Positions 5,643-11,217 of a stretch of 11,217 bases of DNA are shown here, piece after piece. Origin of the DNA: Opitutaceae bacterium. GTDB lineage: Bacteria > Verrucomicrobiota > Verrucomicrobiia > Opitutales > Opitutaceae. The position numbers and the translations under genes are program-made. Within the stretch, counting starts at the first letter, position 1; every line of letters starts with the position of its first letter. Below the pieces are notes generated by a model, which made no database searches, was not told where the DNA came from, and was given only the letters and a program-made list of their open reading frames with translations. Location of the stretch: the NCBI GenBank assembly GCA_031254955.1, contig JAIRTK010000255.1:1-11217 (forward strand), written 5' to 3'.

Positions 5643-8600
5643 ATGTGTGTCTCGAATCGCATCTGGCCGGCCATCGCCGTCCTGGTTGCGGCGGTTCTTT
5701 TGCCGATGTCCGCTTTTGCCGCCGCCAGCCCCGCCGTCGTGCGCGGACGCGTGCTGGACACGTCAACCGGCAGGTATCTATTGAACGCGCAGGTGCGCAT
5801 CGTCGGCTCCGGCTTGGTTTCATATACCGACGGCTATGGCGAGTATATAATAACCAACGCCCCCGTCGGCGAAGCCGTGATCCAGGCCGCCTATGGCGAC
5901 ATGGCCCCGAAACAATATACAATCACCATTACCGAAGGCGCCACCACCGAGCAGGACTTCGGCATGGAACGCGCCGGCTCCGGCGATGAAGTTGTCAAGC
6001 TCGACACATACCAAGTCCAGGCCCGCCGGGAAACCGACGCAAAAATAATCGCCCTCAACGAGCAACGCAACGCCCCCAACATCCAAAACGTCGTCTCCAC
6101 CGACGAATTTGGAAATATCACCGAGGGCAATATCGGAGAATTCCTCAAATACATCTCCGGCCTCACCGTTGACTACAACGCCGCCGCCGCCCGCACCGTC
6201 ACCGTCCGCGGCCTCCCCCCTTCCACTGTCGATATCACCATGGACGGCTTTAAAGTCCCCTCCGCCTCATTCGCCGCCGACGGCGTTTACAGCCCAAGCC
6301 GCACCGTCGAGTTTGAGCAAATCTCCATCAACAACGCCTCCCGCATCTCCGTTTCCAAAAGCCGCACCCCCGACCAGCCCGCAAGCGCCCTCGGCGGCTC
6401 CATCAACATGATCAGCAAATCCGCCTTCGAACGTTCCAGCGTCTACGCCACCGTCCGCGCCTACGCCAACTTCAACAGCACCCAAACCAGTCTCAGCCGC
6501 CAACCCATCGGCCCCAATGGCCATAAGGAAATACTCGTCAAACCCGGCTTCGATTTCACCTACATCAATCCCCTCACCAAGAACCTCGGCATCACCATCA
6601 CTGGCATGTATTCCAACCAATACAACCCCCAGACTCTCCAGCAAACCTCCTGGATTCCCTCCTCCGGCGGCGCCAACACCGAAGTCACTCCCACCCCCGC
6701 CACCGTCACCCCCAGGAACCCCTACCTCGCCTCCTACCGCGTCCAAACCTCCCCCTCCGTCATCGAGCGCTCCTCCATCGGCATCTCCCTCGACTGGCGC
6801 GCCACCCGCCAGGACATCTTTACCCTCCGCTACCAATACAACAACTACGACAACTCCTTCTACGCCTCGGCTCTGGCCTTTGATGTCGGCGGCGGCGGCG
6901 GCCTTGAGTCCGGCCTCCCACCCCAAAACACACACAACTGGTATGGCCCCGACTTCACCCACGGCGGCATCTCCGACATCGACGGCATGCCCGCCAACCG
7001 CAACAACGCCGGCTCCGTCACCAACTCCACCAACTACCGCCGCAAATTCGGCGACACCTGGCTCACCAACCTCACCTACCGCCACAACGGTCCCGTCTGG
7101 AACATCGACGCCGGCATCAGCGCCTCCAAGGCCACCAACAACTACCGCGACATGGACGAAGGCTACTTCAACAACGTCGTCGCCGGCATCCGCGGTGTCA
7201 TCGTCAACTTCGATGACATCACCAACGGCATCCCCAACAGAATCTCCACCTTCAGCATGACCGGCCCCGCCGGCAACCGCGTCCTCCTCCCTATCGACCC
7301 CTATATCCTCGCCCTTCAAAACGAAGCCGCCGACATCAACGCCAACGGACGCAACCAGCAACACTCCTACAGCTACACCATGCGCTATACCCCCTACAGC
7401 AACAACGGCACCGGCTACCGCGGCTCCGTCGCCACCACACAAGGCGACTCCTACAACAAAACCGAGGAAGCCTACGCCAACGCCCGCCGCCTCTTCACGG
7501 CTGGCAACATCCCCATCCGCCTCCAATTCGGCGGCAACATCCGCCGCGAAACCCGCGACATCGCCATGAGACCCAACGTCTGGGAATTCTGGGGCGGCGA
7601 ACCAGGCGCCAACGGCGAAGACCCCGTCAACCGCGGCGGCGAGGCATACCGGCTCGCCTCCCACTATATCAACGATTCCTTCTCCAAAGTCCCCGCACCC
7701 TACGGCCTCGGCTACGTCCAATGGGGCGACCCCGGCAAAGTCTATGACGACTACCTCCTCCACTACAACCGCGACACCGACATCCCCGGCGCCTCCGCCG
7801 CCAGCCGCGACCCCAACAATTGGTTCTCCCAAGCCATCGTCGCCAACAACACCGAGCCATTCCTCCTTGCCAACAACTCCTTCCACATGGAGGAAACCAT
7901 CTCCTCCCTCTACATCCGCGGCGACATCAAACTCTTCAACGACCGCCTCTGGCTTGTCGGCGGCGTCCGCTGGGAACACACCCAGGATAAATCCGCCGGC
8001 CCCCGCCGCCAACCCAACGCCATCTTCAAGACAGACCCCGCCACCGGCATGCCCGACAAAACCCAGTTCTCCGACGCCTTCATTGCCAGCATGGACCGAT
8101 TCCACCTCGCCCCCCTGTCCCCCACTCCCGCCACCACCTACACCAACCTCGCCAATCCCTATAAACACGCCGCCAACTACGTCATCAATCAAATCCGTGG
8201 CGAAAAGCTCAAGCACACCTACGACGGCTTCTACCCCAGTCTCAGCGCCACCTTCCTCCTCAAGGACGACCTCATCATCCGCGCCGGCTACGCCCGCTCC
8301 ATCGCCCGCCCCAACTTCATGGACATCGTCCCCCTCGTCGTCCTCCCCGACACAACCACCGTCTCCGGCACCAGCGTCCAGCAAACCATCACCGTCAACA
8401 ACAGCGAGCTAAAACCCTGGGAAGCCGACGCCTTTGACGTGTCAGTCGAATACTACTTCCAGAAATCCGCCCGCCTCAGCGCCAGCTTCTTCTACAAAAG
8501 CATAAAAAACTTCTTCGGCAACACCACCATCCCCCTCGACCCCCTGCAAGCGGCCACCCCCGAGCTGCTTGAATCCTACAACATCGACTCCTCGCTTTTC

Positions 8601-9197
8601 TATTATATCAACGGCAATGGAGACCGCGTCTTTAATGAAAAAGTCCGCATTGCCACCATGACAAACGTCGAAAAAATGTCCCTCCGCGGCCTTGAACTCG
8701 ATTACACCCAGCAACTCACCTTTCTTCCCGACTGGGCGCGCGGCATCTCGATATTCGGCAATGCCACATTCCAAAGCCTCACCGGCAGCCCCCTTGCCGA
8801 TTTCAGCACCTTTGTTCCCCGCACCATGAACTGGGGCGTCTCGATAAACCGCCCCCGCTATTCCATCATGCTCAAATGGACAAACCGCAGCGACCAGCGC
8901 CTCGGCAACAACCGCGGCAGGCTCATCTCCACCGACAACCCCGACACCATCGGCGTCTATGAAGGCAACCGCATCGCCCCCAACACCTATGAATACCTGG
9001 CTGGCGGCACCAAACTCGACATCGACGCGGAGTATCGCATCACCAAGGGCTTCACCGTCTACTTCACCGCCCGCAACGTCACCAACGAACCTTACGTCCT
9101 GAAACGCTACGGCGACAACACCCCCGACTACGCCAAACTCTACAGCATCCAGCATTTCGGCGTCCAAATGATACTCGGCGTCAAATATACATTCTGA
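5643..9197 (+). CDS. TonB-dependent outer-membrane receptor with carboxypeptidase-regulatory-like N-terminal domain
   Basis: Outer-membrane transporter of 1184 residues, driven by TonB-ExbBD, presumably importing oligosaccharide released or trimmed by the flanking glycosidases. The ATG at 5643 is chosen because it has GGAGG six bases upstream and is followed directly by a signal peptide (Arg6, then PAIAVLVAAVLLPMSAFA, cleavage near 26); in-frame starts at 5565 (ATG) and 5481 (TTG) lack both. Order: carboxypeptidase D regulatory-like beta-sandwich about 30-112 (RGRVLDTSTGRYL, YTDGYGEY); a TonB-box-like EVVKLDTYQV at 116-125; plug about 145-262 with TVRGLPPS, MDGF and ALGGSINMISKSAF; then a barrel of about 920 residues. 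The chain ends in YTF, with a terminal aromatic as required for outer-membrane barrel assembly. The length suits the large Xanthomonas/Caulobacter-type receptors rather than SusC with a SusD partner; no SusD-like gene is present. The middle uses almost only C-ending codons. Confidence 0.95.
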   Translation: MCVSNRIWPAIAVLVAAVLLPMSAFAAASPAVVRGRVLDTSTGRYLLNAQVRIVGSGLVSYTDGYGEYIITNAPVGEAVIQAAYGDMAPKQYTITITEGATTEQDFGMERAGSGDEVVKLDTYQVQARRETDAKIIALNEQRNAPNIQNVVSTDEFGNITEGNIGEFLKYISGLTVDYNAAAARTVTVRGLPPSTVDITMDGFKVPSASFAADGVYSPSRTVEFEQISINNASRISVSKSRTPDQPASALGGSINMISKSAFERSSVYATVRAYANFNSTQTSLSRQPIGPNGHKEILVKPGFDFTYINPLTKNLGITITGMYSNQYNPQTLQQTSWIPSSGGANTEVTPTPATVTPRNPYLASYRVQTSPSVIERSSIGISLDWRATRQDIFTLRYQYNNYDNSFYASALAFDVGGGGGLESGLPPQNTHNWYGPDFTHGGISDIDGMPANRNNAGSVTNSTNYRRKFGDTWLTNLTYRHNGPVWNIDAGISASKATNNYRDMDEGYFNNVVAGIRGVIVNFDDITNGIPNRISTFSMTGPAGNRVLLPIDPYILALQNEAADINANGRNQQHSYSYTMRYTPYSNNGTGYRGSVATTQGDSYNKTEEAYANARRLFTAGNIPIRLQFGGNIRRETRDIAMRPNVWEFWGGEPGANGEDPVNRGGEAYRLASHYINDSFSKVPAPYGLGYVQWGDPGKVYDDYLLHYNRDTDIPGASAASRDPNNWFSQAIVANNTEPFLLANNSFHMEETISSLYIRGDIKLFNDRLWLVGGVRWEHTQDKSAGPRRQPNAIFKTDPATGMPDKTQFSDAFIASMDRFHLAPLSPTPATTYTNLANPYKHAANYVINQIRGEKLKHTYDGFYPSLSATFLLKDDLIIRAGYARSIARPNFMDIVPLVVLPDTTTVSGTSVQQTITVNNSELKPWEADAFDVSVEYYFQKSARLSASFFYKSIKNFFGNTTIPLDPLQAATPELLESYNIDSSLFYYINGNGDRVFNEKVRIATMTNVEKMSLRGLELDYTQQLTFLPDWARGISIFGNATFQSLTGSPLADFSTFVPRTMNWGVSINRPRYSIMLKWTNRSDQRLGNNRGRLISTDNPDTIGVYEGNRIAPNTYEYLAGGTKLDIDAEYRITKGFTVYFTARNVTNEPYVLKRYGDNTPDYAKLYSIQHFGVQMILGVKYTF

Positions 9198-9211
9198 TTA
9201 TATAGATCATC

Positions 9212-11086
9212 ATGCGACGCGCAATCACCCTCCTCCTGTATATTGCCGCCGCAACCCTCACGCACGCGGCGGGCTTCAATACAATGATACCCAAGCCCCT
9301 CCGCCTCGAACAAGGCGCGGGCCGCGAGCTGCTCAAACCCGGACTGCGCATGAACATCCCCGCGCAGTCTTCCGCCCGCATCCGCGAAATCGCCGAAGTT
9401 TTTGCGGAAGAGCTCAAGGAACAGACCTCGCTTGCCTGCAAGCTGGTGTCCTCCGACGCCATCGAACCTGGCGCGATCACGCTTCTGCTGCAAACGCCGT
9501 CTGCTCCGGAGTCATGCGCCCGGGAATCCTATTCAATCGAAATTGATGAGCGCGGCATCGTCGTGGCGGCGGCATCTGCGGAAGGTTTGCTTTGGGGCGC
9601 GCAGACACTTCTGCAAGGAATCGAAAACGAGAAGGGACCCTATCATATCCGCCATGCCCGCATCAACGACCAGCCTGCGCGCGCCTGGCGAGGGCTTATG
9701 CTCGATCCGTCGCGCTCGTTTCTCGACCTCGCCTTCATCCGCCGCACGATTCGCGTGATGTCGGCCTATAAAATGAACGTCCTGCATCTGCATCTGATCG
9801 ACGATCAGTCGTGGGCGTTCGAGTCGAAAGCGTTTCCAGAATGCAATCGTCCCGGCGAAAAATATTACACACAGGACGAATTGCGCGAACTCGTAAGATA
9901 CGCCGCGCGTTATGGCGTGGAACTACTGCCGGAGCTGGACTTTCCAGGCCATTCGCACGCGGAGGTCAGCGCGTATCCGCAGCTTGACTGCGAGGGGATG
10001 GCGCGCGAGATGAACGACGCCATTCTTTGCGCCGGGAAACCCTTCACTTGGGAATTCATGGAAAAGGTCGTCGCCGAGGTCGCCGCGATTTTCCCGTCGC
10101 GGTATATTCACTTGGGCGCCGACGAGCCTTTTGCCATCAAGCGCTGGAAAAACTGTCCTGATTGCCAGGCACGCATGAAGTCGAAGGGATGCGATACAAT
10201 CGAGGCGTTTTATCACACATTTGTCAGCGATCTGGATGACATTGCGAAACACAACGGCAAACAGCTCATCGTATGGAACGAGGCGATTCATCCGGGCGTC
10301 GAACCCATGCCCCCGCGAGACATCATTATACACGCATGGACAAACCATAAAAACGCACAAGCAATGGCCGCCGCGGGCTATACAATCATAAACTCCTCCT
10401 ACGCGCCGCTGTATTTCACATCGTTCGGACTGCGGCAGGGAGTGGCGCTCTCGGCCGTCAAGGATTGGGACGCCACGCTCTTCGGCGCTGAGAATCCGAG
10501 GCCCGATGCGGCCAGGGTGAAATATGCAAAATTGCCGCCGCGCGCCATGATTCTCGGCGGACAGGCTTGCATGTGGGCGACGGAGCAGGGGCTTGTCGAA
10601 AAGCGTCTGTATCCCCGCGCGCTCTGCATGGCGGAAACGCTTTGGGCCGAGGGGCGCGCCGGCGATCTGGCGGACTTCGAGACGCGCTGGCCGGCGCACG
10701 AATCGAGGCTCGGACGGTTTGGCGTGTCTCCCGAATATAAACATCCGCCCATGCCGTTGCGCGAAGATGAAAAATACCGCGACTTCATACTCACATTTGA
10801 ACTTGATACGGAAACAACGGTTGATTTTTCTGGCATCACCATACGGGATGATTACAAGGTGCGCGTAACGCCGCCGCCGGGACACATCCTGATGAAGTCC
10901 TTGCGTGATTTGAAGAGCTGGCACACTTACGAACTCACCGCGCGCGGCCCTGTCGTCACGCTCACCATCGACGGCTGCATGGCGTGGTCTGTCAGCAACG
11001 CGGGCGTGCGCAGCGGCCGCATAGCGGTGTCGCGGGCGGACGGCGTGAAACAATATAGGAACATCGCCATCAGAAAACTGGATTGA
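9212..11086 (+). CDS. Secreted GH20 beta-N-acetylhexosaminidase with beta-rich C-terminal domain
   Basis: Second family-20 exo-hexosaminidase, 624 residues, starting 14 bp after the receptor stop, so co-transcribed with it. A short signal peptide (RR, then AITLLLYIAAATLTHA, cleavage near 19-20) sends it to the periplasm or outer membrane; no lipobox cysteine is seen. GH20b-like domain about 25-150; catalytic barrel about 157-500 with WRGLMLDPSRSF (Arg168), HLHLIDDQSW (192-201), LDFPGH (242-247), HLGADE with the catalytic pair Asp304-Glu305, and tryptophans in AWTNHK (Trp376) and MWATE (Trp455). A CPDC pair (Cys-x-x-Cys, soon after the catalytic site) is present. Residues about 520-624 look like an all-beta domain ending GVRSGRIAVSRADGVKQYRN then IAIRKLD, reminiscent of the C-terminal end of DUF1080/3-keto-disaccharide hydrolase-like domains. 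Sequence similarity to the first GH20 enzyme is largely limited to the catalytic motifs. Codons are more mixed (more T-, A- and G-ending) than in the receptor. Confidence 0.93.
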   Translation: MRRAITLLLYIAAATLTHAAGFNTMIPKPLRLEQGAGRELLKPGLRMNIPAQSSARIREIAEVFAEELKEQTSLACKLVSSDAIEPGAITLLLQTPSAPESCARESYSIEIDERGIVVAAASAEGLLWGAQTLLQGIENEKGPYHIRHARINDQPARAWRGLMLDPSRSFLDLAFIRRTIRVMSAYKMNVLHLHLIDDQSWAFESKAFPECNRPGEKYYTQDELRELVRYAARYGVELLPELDFPGHSHAEVSAYPQLDCEGMAREMNDAILCAGKPFTWEFMEKVVAEVAAIFPSRYIHLGADEPFAIKRWKNCPDCQARMKSKGCDTIEAFYHTFVSDLDDIAKHNGKQLIVWNEAIHPGVEPMPPRDIIIHAWTNHKNAQAMAAAGYTIINSSYAPLYFTSFGLRQGVALSAVKDWDATLFGAENPRPDAARVKYAKLPPRAMILGGQACMWATEQGLVEKRLYPRALCMAETLWAEGRAGDLADFETRWPAHESRLGRFGVSPEYKHPPMPLREDEKYRDFILTFELDTETTVDFSGITIRDDYKVRVTPPPGHILMKSLRDLKSWHTYELTARGPVVTLTIDGCMAWSVSNAGVRSGRIAVSRADGVKQYRNIAIRKLD

Positions 11087-11118
11087 TACCATTCATGAAA
11101 CATTTTTTAGATTATGCA

Positions 11119-11151
11119 GGATAGGGCGCAGTCGGAGGCTGCGCCCTATCC
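11119..11151 (+). terminator. Perfect 13-bp inverted repeat downstream of the operon
   Basis: GGATAGGGCGCAG (11119-11131) and CTGCGCCCTATCC (11139-11151) are exact reverse complements with a 7-base loop, starting 33 bases after the second GH20 stop. The position fits the transcript end of the receptor-glycosidase unit. Neither strand has a T-run after the stem, so it is not a standard intrinsic terminator. It may stabilise the mRNA 3' end or be a dispersed intergenic palindrome. Confidence 0.5.
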
Positions 11152-11168
11152 GTGAAGCTATAAATTCC

Positions 11169-11216
11169 GTTTGCAAATAGCATAATAACTATGTTTTCCA
11201 TAAAACATCTGCAAAC
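11169..11216. promoter_or_regulatory. Nested inverted repeats at the right edge, possible control region of the next gene
   Basis: The outer arms GTTTGCA (11169-11175) and TGCAAAC (11210-11216) are exact reverse complements. They enclose a second inverted repeat, ATGTTTT (11191-11197) and AAAACAT (11202-11208), separated by CCAT. The stretch is AT-rich compared with all coding sequence nearby, as expected of a promoter or operator region. Which gene it serves lies outside the window. Confidence 0.35.
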
Positions 11217-11217
11217 A

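Noticed and set aside
6267..8384. Uninterrupted 705-codon open frame on the minus strand across the receptor gene
   Set aside because: The translation is a low-complexity Gly/Val/Ala/Asp sequence, the mirror of C-ending codons on the plus strand. The plus-strand frame encodes clear receptor motifs.

Overview
The window looks like chromosomal DNA of a Gram-negative, GC-rich bacterium, most probably a verrucomicrobial relative (Opitutaceae-like). The grounds are a LacI-type regulator next to a very long TonB-dependent receptor with an N-terminal carboxypeptidase-regulatory-like domain and no SusD partner, strongly C-ending codons, and the near absence of Shine-Dalgarno sequences. The taxonomic call is inference; no rRNA or other marker gene is present.

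Layout, left to right. (1) 1-981, + strand: a 5'-truncated aldose 1-epimerase (galactose mutarotase) with its catalytic residues intact. (2) 982-2152: about 1.2 kb with no intact gene. It holds a hairpin just after the epimerase. On the minus strand it holds what reads as a broken copy of a small DUF6573-type protein (1236-1616) with two compensating frameshifts, preceded by an unrecognised open reading stretch. Next to the first glycosidase gene is a candidate sigma70-like promoter with an 18-bp palindromic LacI-type operator between its -35 and -10 elements (1952-1979). (3) 2153-4300: a secreted GH20 beta-N-acetylhexosaminidase with a long helical C-terminal extension. (4) 4405-5433: a LacI-family repressor. 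(5) 5434-5642: a leader with a long stem-loop, a tandem 7-bp repeat forming a second operator-like site, and a hairpin that overlaps the only convincing Shine-Dalgarno of the window. (6) 5643-9197: the TonB-dependent outer-membrane receptor. (7) 9212-11086: a second, differently built GH20 enzyme, 14 bp downstream of the receptor and surely co-transcribed with it, ending in a beta-rich domain resembling the tail of 3-keto-disaccharide hydrolase/DUF1080 proteins. (8) 11087-11217: a perfect 13-bp inverted repeat and a nested palindromic region that may belong to the control region of a gene beyond the right edge.

Read together, the genes look like a small SusD-less glycan-utilisation locus. Two exported exo-hexosaminidases would release N-acetylhexosamine from chitooligosaccharides, glycoprotein/mucin-like glycans or similar polymers; the receptor would import oligosaccharide through the outer membrane; the LacI-type protein would sense a sugar and control the two flanking transcription units; the mutarotase at the left would serve hexose metabolism. 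The substrate is inferred from enzyme family only. I see no CRISPR array, tRNA, rRNA, intact mobile element or defence system. The DUF6573-like remnant is the only trace of accessory or plasmid-type DNA.
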